A stretch of 64,000 nt of DNA from Streptomyces nodosus (GCF_008704995.1 NZ_CP023747.1:5800001-5864000); one strand, 5' to 3'. Counted from the stretch's first letter, positions 17,763-26,258 are shown. Notes: a model not told the origin generated them from the letters alone. Program-made: numbers and translations.

Positions 17763-18494
17763 ATGAGTGACGACGCCCCCACCACCGAGGCCGGCAGGAT
17801 CCCGAACAAGGGCAAGCTGGCCAAGGACCTCAACGAGGTCATCCGCTACACCCTGTGGTCCGTCTTCAAGCTGAAGGACGTGCTGCCCGAGGACCGCGCC
17901 GGGTACGCCGACGAGGTCCAGGAGCTGTTCGACCAGCTCGGCGCCAAGGATGTGACCGTCCGCGGCACCTATGACCTGTCGGGGCTGCGCGCCGACGCCG
18001 ACCTCATGATCTGGTGGCACGCGGAGTCCAGCGACCAGCTGCAGGAGGCCTACAACCTCTTCCGCCGCACCAGGCTGGGCCGCGCCCTGGAGCCGGTCTG
18101 GTCGAACATGGCGCTGCACCGCCCCGCCGAGTTCAACCGCTCGCACATCCCGGCGTTCCTGGCCGACGAGACCCCGCGCAACTATGTCAGCGTCTACCCG
18201 TTCGTGCGCTCGTACGACTGGTATCTGCTGCCCGACGAGGACCGCCGCCGGATGCTCGCGGACCACGGCAAGATGGCCCGCGGCTACCCGGACGTGCGGG
18301 CCAACACGGTCGCCTCCTTCTCCCTCGGCGACTACGAGTGGGTCCTCGCCTTCGAGGCCGACGAGCTGCACCGCATCGTCGACCTGATGCGCCATCTGCG
18401 CGGTTCGGAGGCCCGGATGCACGTCCGCGAGGAGGTGCCGTTCTTCACGGGCCGCCGCAAGTCGGTCGCGGACCTGGTCGCCGACCTCGCCTGA
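17763..18494 (+). CDS. hemQ: Coproheme decarboxylase (peroxide-dependent haem synthase)
   Basis: A 243-residue member of the chlorite-dismutase fold that converts iron-coproporphyrin III to haem b with two oxidative decarboxylations. The family hallmarks are present: RYTLWSVFKL at the N-terminus, the LMIWWHAES segment, YVSVYPFVRSYDWYLL in the middle, and HGKMARGYPDVRANTVASFSLGD near the catalytic Tyr/Lys region. It is translationally close to hemG (4 nt gap), so the two last haem steps form an operon. A hairpin follows at 18509-18539. Confidence 0.95.
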   Translation: MSDDAPTTEAGRIPNKGKLAKDLNEVIRYTLWSVFKLKDVLPEDRAGYADEVQELFDQLGAKDVTVRGTYDLSGLRADADLMIWWHAESSDQLQEAYNLFRRTRLGRALEPVWSNMALHRPAEFNRSHIPAFLADETPRNYVSVYPFVRSYDWYLLPDEDRRRMLADHGKMARGYPDVRANTVASFSLGDYEWVLAFEADELHRIVDLMRHLRGSEARMHVREEVPFFTGRRKSVADLVADLA

Positions 18495-18508
18495 CGCTCC
18501 ACCGGGAC

Positions 18509-18539
18509 ATGTCCCGCGCCCTGCCGGGGTGCGGGACAT
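18509..18539 (+). terminator. hemGQ terminator hairpin
   Basis: A 9-bp perfect stem (18509-18517 with 18531-18539) with a 13-nt loop, 15 nt after the hemQ stop. Confidence 0.6.
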
Positions 18540-18634
18540 ATCTATGTGCGCGGCCCTACCGAGCGGGCGCGTGCCCTGGTGCCGATCGGCGTCCACGACG
18601 ATCACCGAGAGCTCGGAGACCGGGATGTGCCGGT

Positions 18635-20062
18635 TCAGCGCCGGGACAGGATCCGGCGTGCGGTCCTGGCCAGCCGGACCGCGGGGCGGCGGGAGGGCGG
18701 TGTCGGTCCCGAGCGCTCCCGCCACCAGGTGCGCAGCCGACGCCGCGCCCGGGTGTCCTCGGGCCGTCCGGCGCGCAGCAGATGCTCGGCGAAGTCGAGG
18801 GCGTCGCGCCGGTGGCCGCCGGTCATCGGGCGGTCCTGGGCGTAGGCGAGGAAGGCGGGCCGGTACTCCTCCCCGAGGATCCGGGGCAGTTCGGGCGCGA
18901 CCTTCGCCACCACACCGGCCCGCTTGGCGGCCAGAGCGTCCGCCTGCACCCCGAGCCGCACCCGGTCGAAGCCCTCGGGCGGGGCAGCGTCGGCGACCAG
19001 GGAGGAGAGCAGCGCGGTCTGCGCCAGCGCGAGCCGCCGACGGGCGGGGTCGGTACCGCCGCGACCGGGATCACCGGGATCCTCGCACGCCGGATCCACG
19101 GGTACGGGGACTCCGGCCCGCCGGGGTGTCTCTCTCATGGCACTGGACCTCACGGGTGAGCCGCCCCGATCCGCCGTCGCGGGATCGGTCGGGCCGCCCG
19201 CTGCCGTCCGCCCGCCGGCCCTCTGCCCGCCCGCCGCCGTCCGCGCGCGCACCGTCTCCCGGATCGCCGTCAGTTCCCGCTCCAGCTCGGCCTGCTCGGG
19301 GAAGTCGTCGTCGCGTTCCAGCAGCACCCCGGGCGGGGTGATGCGGGACGCCAGGTCCGCCAGGATGTCCAGGACCGGCTCGGGGACCGGATGAGCATGG
19401 CTGTCGTGCCAGACGCCGTCCCGTTCGTGACCGCCCGCGACATGGACGTAGGCGATGGCCTCCACGGGCAGTTCGTCGAGCGCCCCGGCCGGGTCCTCGC
19501 CCCGGTTGACGTGGTTGGTGTGGAGGTTGGCGACATCGATCAGCAGCCGTACCCCGGTGCGGTCCACCAGCTCGTACAGGAACTGCCCCTCGGTCATCTC
19601 CTCGCCCGGCCAGGAGAACAGGGCCGCGATGTTCTCCACCGCGAGCGGTACCGGCAGGGACTCCTGGGCGATGCGGACGTTCTCGCACAGCACGTCCAGC
19701 GCGTCGCGGCTGCGCGGGACCGGCAGCAGATGACCAGCCTCCAGCGGGGGAGAGCCGGTCGGCGGCCCGCCCGCCCGTACGAACGCGATGTGCTCGGTGA
19801 CCAGTGGCGAGCCCAGCGCCAGGGCACGCTCGGCGAGTCCGGCCAGCCGGGCCTCCTCGGGAGGGTGCGCGCCGCCCAGGCCGAGGGAGACACCGTGCGG
19901 GACGACGGTGACACCGCGGTCACGCAGCCGCAGCAGCGACTCGGGGAGATGCCCCGGGCACACGTTCTCCGCCACGGTCTCGACCCAGTCGACGCCCTGC
20001 ATGCGCTCCACCGCGTCGGCGATCTCCGGCCGCCAGCCGATGCCCGTCCCCAGTCGCTCCAT
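18635..20062 (-). CDS. DUF692 (multinuclear non-haem iron oxidase, MNIO) protein with fused C-terminal partner-like domain
   Basis: A 475-residue protein. Residues 1-275 are a DUF692 TIM barrel, the family of MbnB and TglH that modifies Cys/Asp/Asn residues in ribosomal peptides. The metal-ligand motifs look complete: VVPHGVSLGLGG, LVTEHIAF, LAVENIAALFSW, LLIDVANLHTNHVNRG, YVHVAGGHERDGVWHDSHAH and LLERDDDF. After a Gly/Ala-rich linker, residues about 360-460 form a helical domain resembling the DUF2063/MbnC-type partner normally encoded separately (RLGVQADALAAKRAGV, LPRILGEEYRPAFLAYAQDRP). No obvious Cys-rich precursor peptide gene is adjacent. ATG 20062 has GGAGGAGGG upstream. Confidence 0.83.
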   Translation of the reverse strand: MERLGTGIGWRPEIADAVERMQGVDWVETVAENVCPGHLPESLLRLRDRGVTVVPHGVSLGLGGAHPPEEARLAGLAERALALGSPLVTEHIAFVRAGGPPTGSPPLEAGHLLPVPRSRDALDVLCENVRIAQESLPVPLAVENIAALFSWPGEEMTEGQFLYELVDRTGVRLLIDVANLHTNHVNRGEDPAGALDELPVEAIAYVHVAGGHERDGVWHDSHAHPVPEPVLDILADLASRITPPGVLLERDDDFPEQAELERELTAIRETVRARTAAGGQRAGGRTAAGGPTDPATADRGGSPVRSSAMRETPRRAGVPVPVDPACEDPGDPGRGGTDPARRRLALAQTALLSSLVADAAPPEGFDRVRLGVQADALAAKRAGVVAKVAPELPRILGEEYRPAFLAYAQDRPMTGGHRRDALDFAEHLLRAGRPEDTRARRRLRTWWRERSGPTPPSRRPAVRLARTARRILSRR

Positions 20063-20104
20063 CGTCCCCCTCCTCCGGCGAGGATCTCCCCGGGCCCTGC
20101 GGTC

Positions 20105-20157
20105 GAACAGCCGTGCGGCCGGTGCGGTCACCGCCCACACCGGCCGCACGACTGTTC
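20105..20157. terminator. Hairpin between the PTH2-like and DUF692 genes
   Basis: A 20-bp stem with one mismatch (20105-20124 with 20138-20157, 13-nt loop). It lies 120-175 nt past the PTH2-like stop and 43 nt before the DUF692 start, so it could terminate the former or act in the leader of the latter. Confidence 0.6.
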
Positions 20158-20279
20158 TTTCCCGTAGACGCGTCTCCCCAGACGGCGTTGAGGGAGTCAT
20201 GACCCCGGCCCCGGGGGTCGAACCCCCACCGGGGGGCGTTCAGAGGAACATTTGAGGTTCCCCCGGGCCTCGCCCCTCG

Positions 20280-21053
20280 TCAGGCCCGGCGGAGCGCGGG
20301 ATGGTCCGCGACCACCGTGCAGCTGCCCGGGGCGATCTCCGTGAAACCCGCGTCCCGCACCAACGGAAGCCCGGACATGGTGAGTTCGGGCCAGCGGGAC
20401 GGGGACGCGGTGCGGACGGCGAGCGGGAAGCCCGCCTCCCGCCAGGCGGTGCGCGCCTCGTCCGGCAGGGCCCACCAGGCGAGTTGGGCGCCGTGCCCGG
20501 CCTGGGCCATGGCCTTGCCGGCCGACATCTCCAGCTCCGGGTTGAGCCACAGCACCGGCACCGCGGGGTCGGGCCGCGCAGGCTGCTCCGGTTCGTCGAG
20601 GTCCGTGCCGGAGACCTGGAGCTTGGCCAGCTCCTTCGGCCAGCCGTCCAGGGGGACGGGCGGGAAGACACGTACCTGCGCCGCGGCGCCCGTGACCGTG
20701 ATGCCCGGCAGCGCCTCGGCCCGCCGCCACTCCGCGCCGCGCGCCCGCCGCACCACCTTGCGGATCCGGGCGTCCTGCCAGTCCCGCATCGCCGCCGCCC
20801 ACTCGCCCTCGCCGAGCGAGCGTTCGTCGTCGAGGATCAGGAGCACGGCACGGGCCGCCGTCTCCAGTGCGTCGGTACGCGCCGGGGGAGCGGCCCGCTC
20901 GATACGTACGACGAGCGGAAGCACGTACTGCGGTGCCTCGTCGCGCACGGAGCGCTCGGAGCGGAACGGACTGTCCTCCCGGGCGTCTCCGCCGTCCGTA
21001 CGCTCCTGGCTCCGGTCCTGGGTCAATGCCGCGGGGCTGTGGTCACTGCTCAC
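20280..21053 (-). CDS. PTH2-like peptidyl-tRNA hydrolase domain protein
   Basis: A 257-residue cytoplasmic protein. The C-terminal half carries the peptidyl-tRNA hydrolase 2 signature MSAGKAMAQAGHGAQLAWWAL. This resembles the GKxxAQxxHA active-site segment of archaeal/eukaryotic PTH2, which frees peptides from tRNA. The N-terminal half (about 40-150) is a helical, charged region with no recognised motif, so the protein is about twice the usual PTH2 length. The start is GTG 21053 (VSSDHSP). The two polysaccharide-related genes on either side give no functional hint. Confidence 0.75.
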   Translation of the reverse strand: MSSDHSPAALTQDRSQERTDGGDAREDSPFRSERSVRDEAPQYVLPLVVRIERAAPPARTDALETAARAVLLILDDERSLGEGEWAAAMRDWQDARIRKVVRRARGAEWRRAEALPGITVTGAAAQVRVFPPVPLDGWPKELAKLQVSGTDLDEPEQPARPDPAVPVLWLNPELEMSAGKAMAQAGHGAQLAWWALPDEARTAWREAGFPLAVRTASPSRWPELTMSGLPLVRDAGFTEIAPGSCTVVADHPALRRA

Positions 21054-21118
21054 GGCCCCCAGTCTGCCAGGCGCGGGACAGGAGGATTCCCGGGGCGGAG
21101 GACGGCCGCGCCCGGCTC

Positions 21119-22003
21119 CTACGACCGTCGGCGCGACACCTCGATCATCTCGGAGACCTTGACGAACCGGTAGCCCTGTTCCCGGAGCCGGGGCACCACG
21201 GTCCGGATCACCTGCTCGGTCACCGGTGCCGCGCTGCGGGTGCAGTGCAGGACGACCACGGAACCGGGCCGGACCCCGTCCAGCACCTGCTGCACCACGG
21301 CGTTCGCGTCCTTGGCGAACGCGTCCCCGCTGACGACGTCCCACTGGACCGCCGTCACACCCAGCGAACTGATCGCGCGCAGCGCCTTGTTGTCGTAGCA
21401 GCCGCCCGGGAAGCGGAAGTAGGGCATCGGACGGGGCACGCCCGCCGCGCGGAGCGAGGTGAAGGCGCGTTCCACATCGGAGCGCATCCGTTCCTCGGGC
21501 AGGACCGGCAGTCCGTAGCAGCTGCCGGTGAAGGAGTGGTGGCTGTAGGAGTGGTTGGCGACCTCGAAGAGCGGGTCACGGCCGATGGCCCGGGCCTGGC
21601 GGGGGTACTGCTCGGCCCAGCGGCCGGTCATGAACACGGTCGACGGCACCTTCAACTGCCGGAGCGCGTCGATCAGTCCGGGATTGTCGAAGTGTTCGCC
21701 CGCCTTCGCCCGGGGGCCCTGGTCCGCGGTCATGTCCGCGTCGAAGGTGAGGGCGACGACCTTCTCGTGCGTCGCGGCGTTCTTGAAGACGGGGGTCAGC
21801 CCCCGGGGCCCGGTCGCGAGCGTGGGCGGCCCCGATGTGGCCGGCCGGGACGGCGTCGGATGCGAGACCGAGGGCGAGGCCGGCAGCGATGCCGAGGGCC
21901 GCGCGGAGAGGTGCGAAGTGGTGGGGGTGGAGGGGGCTCCGCAGGCGGCGAGCGCGGTGCCGAGGACGCCGAGGGCCACGAGACGTCGTACAAGAGGGAT
22001 CAC
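21119..22003 (-). CDS. Polysaccharide deacetylase (NodB) lipoprotein
   Basis: A 294-residue exported deacetylase. An N-terminal lipobox (LGTALAACG) predicts lipidation, followed by a Ser/Pro/Thr-rich spacer of about 50 residues and a NodB domain. The metal/catalytic motifs are visible: VALTFDADMT (first Asp pair), ANHSYSHHSF (His pair), YFRFPGGCYD (motif 3), and VVVLHCTR near the end. The likely substrate is peptidoglycan or another N-acetylated glycan in the cell wall. GTG 22003 is the start. A second NodB protein is encoded at 28201-28974. Confidence 0.88.
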   Translation of the reverse strand: MIPLVRRLVALGVLGTALAACGAPSTPTTSHLSARPSASLPASPSVSHPTPSRPATSGPPTLATGPRGLTPVFKNAATHEKVVALTFDADMTADQGPRAKAGEHFDNPGLIDALRQLKVPSTVFMTGRWAEQYPRQARAIGRDPLFEVANHSYSHHSFTGSCYGLPVLPEERMRSDVERAFTSLRAAGVPRPMPYFRFPGGCYDNKALRAISSLGVTAVQWDVVSGDAFAKDANAVVQQVLDGVRPGSVVVLHCTRSAAPVTEQVIRTVVPRLREQGYRFVKVSEMIEVSRRRS

Positions 22004-22100
22004 CGTACGAACGTAGCGGTCTCCATGATCGGGAAACCCTACTGGGTGGGTGTGCCGGACCGGGAGGGCCGCGGAAGTCACCCGGCCGGACCGAGGGCGG

Positions 22101-22147
22101 CTCGGTCGTCAGGCCGGCCTCGGTCGTCCGGGCTGACCTCGGTCGTC
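22101..22147. repeat. Three short tandem repeats at the slipin 3' end
   Basis: Three copies of CTCGGTCGTC at 22101, 22119 and 22138, an 18-19 nt period, the last one overlapping the slipin stop codon. No dyad or spacer structure suggests CRISPR. Confidence 0.6.
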
Positions 22148-23234
22148 AGGGCTGAGGGGAACGGGGCTGGTCCTCGTGGTCCTGGAGGAAGGCGGAGCGA
22201 CACGCGGAGGGCGTGGCGGGTGACGCGTCCGGGGCCGCGTCCGAGTCCGGGTCTGCGTCGGAGGCCGGGTCCGCGGGTTCCGGCCCGGGTTCGCACGGAG
22301 TGGCGGTCTCGGGGGACGGCATGGGCTCGTCCGCACCGGAGGGCTCGGGAGACGACGGTCCGGGAACCACCTCGTCCGGCGGTCCCGGGGCCTCCTCGGG
22401 CTCCGGCACGCCCTCGGAGGGTGTCCTTCCTGGCAGTCGGGCAGCCTGCCCGTCGTGGCCCCGGTCCGCCTCCGCCGGTGCCGCCCGCTCCAGGAACCGC
22501 AGCAACTCCACCGGGAACGGCAGTACCAGTGTGGAGTTCTTCTCGGCCGCCACCGCCACCACGGTCTGCAGCAGCCGCAGCTGGAGCGCGGCGGGCTGCT
22601 CGGACATCACCCCGGCGGCCTCCGCCAGCTTCTTCGAGGCCTGGAGCTCCGCGTCCGCGTTGATGATGCGCGCCCGGCGCTCCCGGTCGGCCTCCGCCTG
22701 GCGGGCCATCGAACGCTTCATCGTGTCGGGCAGCGACACATCCTTGATCTCGACGCGGTCGATCTGGACACCCCAACCCACCGCCGGGCTGTCGATCATC
22801 AGTTCCAGCCCCTGGTTGAGCTTCTCCCGGTTGGAGAGCAGATCGTCCAGATCGCTCTTGCCGATGATCGAGCGCAGCGAGGTCTGCGCCATCTGGGAGA
22901 CCGCGAACCGGTAGTCCTCGACCTTGATCAGCGCGTTCGCCGCGTCCATCACCTTGAAGTAGACGACGGCGTCCACGCGTACGGTCACATTGTCCCGGGT
23001 GATGCCCTCCTGGGCGGGGATGGGCAGTGTCACGATCTGCAGATTGACCTTGTACAGCCGGTCGACCACCGGAAGGATCATGGTGAATCCCGGGGGCCGG
23101 GGCGCCCCGATGAGCTGCCCGAAGCGGAAGACCACACCGCGTTCGTACTGCTTGATGATCCGTGCCGCCGCGGCCAGATACACGAGTCCCACGGCACCCG
23201 CCCCCACCAAGGCGCCCACCAGCTCCTGGATCAT
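22146..23234 (-). CDS. SPFH/band-7 slipin family membrane protein
   Basis: A 362-residue membrane-scaffold protein. One N-terminal hydrophobic segment (about 5-25) anchors it. The SPFH/band-7 domain follows (about 28-200: IIKQYERGVVFRFG, then the hydrophobic PPGFTMILPVVDRLYKV), and then a coiled-coil Glu/Arg/Ala-rich helix (ARQAEADRERRARIINADAELQASKKLAEA) that drives oligomerisation. Residues from about 255 on are an acidic Pro/Glu/Ser-rich disordered tail, longer than in typical slipins. No NfeD partner gene is adjacent. A 10-12-10 perfect inverted repeat lies 40 nt upstream. Confidence 0.9.
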   Translation of the reverse strand: MIQELVGALVGAGAVGLVYLAAAARIIKQYERGVVFRFGQLIGAPRPPGFTMILPVVDRLYKVNLQIVTLPIPAQEGITRDNVTVRVDAVVYFKVMDAANALIKVEDYRFAVSQMAQTSLRSIIGKSDLDDLLSNREKLNQGLELMIDSPAVGWGVQIDRVEIKDVSLPDTMKRSMARQAEADRERRARIINADAELQASKKLAEAAGVMSEQPAALQLRLLQTVVAVAAEKNSTLVLPFPVELLRFLERAAPAEADRGHDGQAARLPGRTPSEGVPEPEEAPGPPDEVVPGPSSPEPSGADEPMPSPETATPCEPGPEPADPASDADPDSDAAPDASPATPSACRSAFLQDHEDQPRSPQP

Positions 23235-23273
23235 GACGACCCCCTCGACGAGAGGCCCGGATCATGAGAGGTC

Positions 23274-23305
23274 CGGAATTATCTGCACTTGCCACGATAA
23301 TTCCG
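23274..23305. promoter_or_regulatory. Perfect AT-rich inverted repeat upstream of the slipin gene
   Basis: CGGAATTATC and GATAATTCCG, 10-bp arms separated by 12 nt, lie 40 nt before the slipin start and 55 nt past the zapE stop. The low stem GC and wide spacer look more like an operator than a Streptomyces terminator. Confidence 0.55.
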
Positions 23306-23359
23306 ATGTGGCCCTCGGGGCGAGACCGGTACCGCCGTCCGGTGGGCCCCGGACGGGTG

Positions 23360-24460
23360 TCAGTCCCCGACGAGGCCCTGGGCGTCGCGGGCGAGGGCGG
23401 TGAGACGGGAGATCGCCCGGAAGTACTTCTTGCGGTAGCCGCCCTTCAGCATCTCCTCGCTGAACAGCTGATCGAACGGCAGTCCGGAGGCGAGCACCGG
23501 CACCTCACGGTCGTAGAGACGGTCCGCCAGCACCACCAGGCGCAGCGCCGTCGACTGGTCCGGCACCGGCCGCACATCGGTCAGGCACACCGCCCTGAGC
23601 CCGTCCGTCAGCGCGCCGTAGCGGCTGGGGTGGACGCGTGCGAGGTGGTCCAGCAGATGCGGGAAGTCGTCGAGCGAGGCGCCCTCGGTGGCGTACGCCG
23701 CCTTGGTCACCTGGTCGTCGCTGTAGGGCTCCGGGGCCTTCGGAAGTCCGCGGTGGCGGTAGTCCTCGCCGTCGATGCGCAGGGCGCGGAAGTGGGCGGA
23801 CAGGCCCTGGATCTCGCGCAGGAAGTCGGCGGCCGCGAAACGTCCCTCGCCGAGCTTGCCCGGCAGGGTGTTGGAGGTGGCGGCGAGCGCCACGCCCGCG
23901 TCGACGAGCTTGCCGAGCAGCGTGGAGACGAGGACGGTGTCGCCGGGGTCGTCGAGTTCGAACTCGTCGATGCACAGGAGGCGGTGCCCGGAGAGCGTCC
24001 GGACCGTCTGCTGGAAGCCGAGCGCGCCCACCAGATTGGTCAGCTCCACAAAGGTGCCGAAGGCCTTGAGCGCGGGCTCGGCCGGGGTGGCGTGCCACAG
24101 CGAGGCCAGGAGGTGGGTCTTGCCGACGCCGTAACCACCGTCCAGATAGACGCCCCGGGGGCCGGCCGGGACCTTGGGCGTCCTGGCCTTGCCGAAGCCG
24201 AAGAACGAGCGCCTGGCGGACACGGCGTGCGCACCGCCGAGCCCCCCGGCGAAGCCGTCGAGGACGCCCACGGCCTCGCGCTGGCTGGGCTGGTCGGGGT
24301 CCGGGAGGTAGGTGGCGAACCGGACCGAGTCGAAGCGCGGCGGCGGCACCATCTCGGCGACCAGTCGGTCGGCGGGGACATGCGGCTCGCGCGAGCACAG
24401 GGACAGCGGGCCCGTTTCGGTTATCGGATCGATCCCGGAAGCGGCGGTGAAGGACGGCAC
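23360..24460 (-). CDS. zapE: ZapE/AFG1-family ATPase
   Basis: A 366-residue P-loop ATPase of the AFG1/ZapE group, linked elsewhere to cell division and to protein quality control at membranes. The Walker A motif is in YLDGGYGVGKTHLLASLWH (about 106-120), Walker B in LLCIDEFELDD, and the sensor region in VALAATSNTLPGKLGEGRF. The C-terminal part contains the family-typical LFSEEMLKGGYRKKYFRAISRL. The start is GTG 24460. The RibD-C gene diverges 37 bp away, so the two promoters overlap. Confidence 0.9.
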   Translation of the reverse strand: MPSFTAASGIDPITETGPLSLCSREPHVPADRLVAEMVPPPRFDSVRFATYLPDPDQPSQREAVGVLDGFAGGLGGAHAVSARRSFFGFGKARTPKVPAGPRGVYLDGGYGVGKTHLLASLWHATPAEPALKAFGTFVELTNLVGALGFQQTVRTLSGHRLLCIDEFELDDPGDTVLVSTLLGKLVDAGVALAATSNTLPGKLGEGRFAAADFLREIQGLSAHFRALRIDGEDYRHRGLPKAPEPYSDDQVTKAAYATEGASLDDFPHLLDHLARVHPSRYGALTDGLRAVCLTDVRPVPDQSTALRLVVLADRLYDREVPVLASGLPFDQLFSEEMLKGGYRKKYFRAISRLTALARDAQGLVGD

Positions 24461-24497
24461 GGTTCACCACTCTAAAGGCCGTGCCAGACTGCACGGC

Positions 24498-25304
24498 ATG
24501 CGACGCCTGTTCCCTGTGACCGACGAGACAGCGGCCCGGCCCGGTGAGAGCGGCCCGGTGCCCCCGCCCGGCGACCGTGAGTGGACGCTGGAGGAGCTGG
24601 CCGGGGCGTACGCCTACCCCGAGCCCGCCGCCGGCCGCCGGGAGCCCTGGCTGCGCGCCAACATGGTCTCCACGCTCGACGGGGCCGCCCAGCACGACGG
24701 GCGTTCCCAGCCCATCTCCGGGGCCGCCGACATGCGGATCTTCGGCACCCTGCGGGGGCTCGCGGACGTCGTGATCGTCGGTGCGGAAACGGTACGGCAG
24801 GAGGGGTACCGCCCGGCCCGCGAGCGGGAGGCCTTCGCGGCGGCGCGGAAGGCGGCGGGGCAGGCCCCGGCGACCGCGATCGCCGTGGTGAGCGCGAGCC
24901 TCCGGCTGGACTTCTCCTGGCCGCTGTTCACCTCGCCCCGGGTGCCGACCCTGGTGCTGACCGGGGCGGCGGCACCGCCGGAGCAGAAGGCCGCCGCCGA
25001 GAAGGCGGGGGCCCGGGTGGTGATCGCCGGGGACGGCACGGCCGTGGACCCGGCGCGAGCCGTCCGCGCCCTCGCGGACCTCGGCATGACCCGGCAGCTC
25101 ACCGAGGGCGGGCCCCGGCTGCTGGGCCAGATGATCGCGGCCGGGGTGCTGGACGAACTGTGTCTCACGGTCTCCCCGATGCTCACGGCGGGCGACGGGC
25201 AGCGGATCGCCGACGGCCCCGCGCTGACGGTCCCCCGGCGGTTCGCGCTGGCGTCGCTGCTGGAGGAGGACGGGTTCCTGTTCAGCCGGTACCGCCGCAC
25301 CTGA
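24498..25304 (+). CDS. RibD C-terminal-type pyrimidine reductase family protein
   Basis: A 268-residue NADPH-dependent reductase of the dihydrofolate-reductase-like RibD-C family. LRANMVSTLDGAAQHDG, LRGLADVVIVGAETVRQEGY and the Gly-rich QLTEGGPRLLGQMIAAGVLDELCLTVSP are the conserved substrate and cofactor segments. RibD itself also has a deaminase domain; this protein has only the reductase domain. It could act in riboflavin synthesis or reduce another substrate such as a deazaflavin precursor. ATG 24498 was chosen. Confidence 0.87.
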   Translation: MRRLFPVTDETAARPGESGPVPPPGDREWTLEELAGAYAYPEPAAGRREPWLRANMVSTLDGAAQHDGRSQPISGAADMRIFGTLRGLADVVIVGAETVRQEGYRPAREREAFAAARKAAGQAPATAIAVVSASLRLDFSWPLFTSPRVPTLVLTGAAAPPEQKAAAEKAGARVVIAGDGTAVDPARAVRALADLGMTRQLTEGGPRLLGQMIAAGVLDELCLTVSPMLTAGDGQRIADGPALTVPRRFALASLLEEDGFLFSRYRRT

Positions 25305-25385
25305 GGCGGCACCACGGCGCGGCGCCGCGGGGGTGACTCGCCGCGACCGACTGCGGACGGGCACACCGAATCTCGCAGAACCTAG

Positions 25386-25543
25386 AGGTCGCGCGGATAG
25401 GTGGGGTGGAGGAAGGAGCGGGGCCGGGTGCGTGCAGCTGCAAGGCGGAGGATTGAGGCATGGCGGAGCCATGGTGATTGACGACAACGCCGCAGATGTG
25501 CGTGCCCGGCCCCGCGACGCCGCCCCACCTATCCGCGCGACCT
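25386..25543. repeat. 158-nt long inverted-repeat intergenic element
   Basis: Perfect 21-bp inverted arms (25386-25406 and 25523-25543) enclose further complementarity. An 11-bp block near 25417-25427 (GCGGGGCCGGG) pairs with one near 25505-25515. A central CATGGC/GCCATG hairpin sits around 25459-25472. The whole element could fold as one long imperfect hairpin. It lies 81 nt after the RibD-C stop and 108 nt before the next start. I have an impression of similar sequences between genes in other streptomycetes but cannot verify it. It fits a dispersed MITE-like repeat or a structured transcript. Confidence 0.8.
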
Positions 25544-25651
25544 CCTATGCGATCACAGGGCAGGATGGTTTCCGCAGGGTCTGTACGGCCCGCGGAGGAG
25601 AAGAGGCCCCTCGGGGGCCCTCGAAGGCTCGGAGAAGAAGGGGCGCCCGTC

Positions 25652-26128
25652 GTGTTCACGAGCGTACTGATGATCGAGAAGGCCCTCACATCCGCCGACG
25701 TGGAGTTCGTCACCACCTTGCACGGTGACGAGCAGGTGTTCTTCCACGTCCTGTTGCAGCCCCGCGGCGACCAGGCGGACCGGTTGCTGCGGGCGATCGA
25801 CGACATCGCCCTGGGCGAGCTGGACGAGGCGGCACACGAAAGGGCCACCCCGGAGGGCAAGGACGCGGCGGCACTCGGGCAGCAGGCCCTGGAGGTCTCC
25901 CTGACCGCACTGCGCGCGGCGGGCCGCGAGGCCGAGGGCCGGCTGATCGAGGACCACCCGCTGGACGCGCTCAGGGCGCTGGTCGGCGAGGTCGGCGCGG
26001 ACGAGGTGATCGTGCTGACCGATCCCCACTATGTGGAGGAGTTCTTCCACCGCGACTGGGCGTCCAGGGCCCGGCACAAGGTGGGAGTGCCGGTGCTGAA
26101 GCTGTTCTCGCACAGCAAGGCGTCCTGA
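25652..26128 (+). CDS. Conserved hypothetical protein, 158 aa
   Basis: A soluble protein with no recognised motif. It begins VFTSVLMIEKALTSADVEFVTTLHGDEQVFFHVLLQPRG, which looks like an alternating strand-helix fold. It then has an Ala/Glu-rich helical middle and an IVLTDPHYVEEFFHRDWASRARHKVGVPVLKLF end that resembles a nucleotide- or stress-type alpha/beta domain. The start is GTG 25652, with GGAGAAG about 15 nt upstream. It lies between the long inverted repeat and murC and is read toward murC with a 130-nt gap. Confidence 0.7.
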   Translation: MFTSVLMIEKALTSADVEFVTTLHGDEQVFFHVLLQPRGDQADRLLRAIDDIALGELDEAAHERATPEGKDAAALGQQALEVSLTALRAAGREAEGRLIEDHPLDALRALVGEVGADEVIVLTDPHYVEEFFHRDWASRARHKVGVPVLKLFSHSKAS

Positions 26129-26258
26129 CCGGGCGGTCTCACGGGATCCGTCCGTCCGACCGGTCGGTGCCGCGTGATCCGGTGTTACGTGATCGGGGGC
26201 GCCACGGCATAGGCTGGTCCGCCGAAAGCCCGCCGTACCAGCACCTCAGGAGACACGC

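Noticed and set aside
18541..18634. A possible short coding remnant (PVSELSVIVVDADRH on the minus strand) beyond the DUF692 stop
   Set aside because: No start codon or family match, and the stretch also holds the sequence following the hemQ hairpin; not enough support.
20211..20232. A GGGGGTCGAACCCCC sequence that looks like a tRNA T-arm
   Set aside because: The loop is 5 nt, not 7, the T-loop consensus is absent, and no acceptor, D or anticodon arm can be built around it.
22101..22147. Regularly spaced 10-nt repeats as a possible CRISPR
   Set aside because: Only three copies with 8-9 nt spacing, partly inside a coding region, and no cas genes anywhere in the window.
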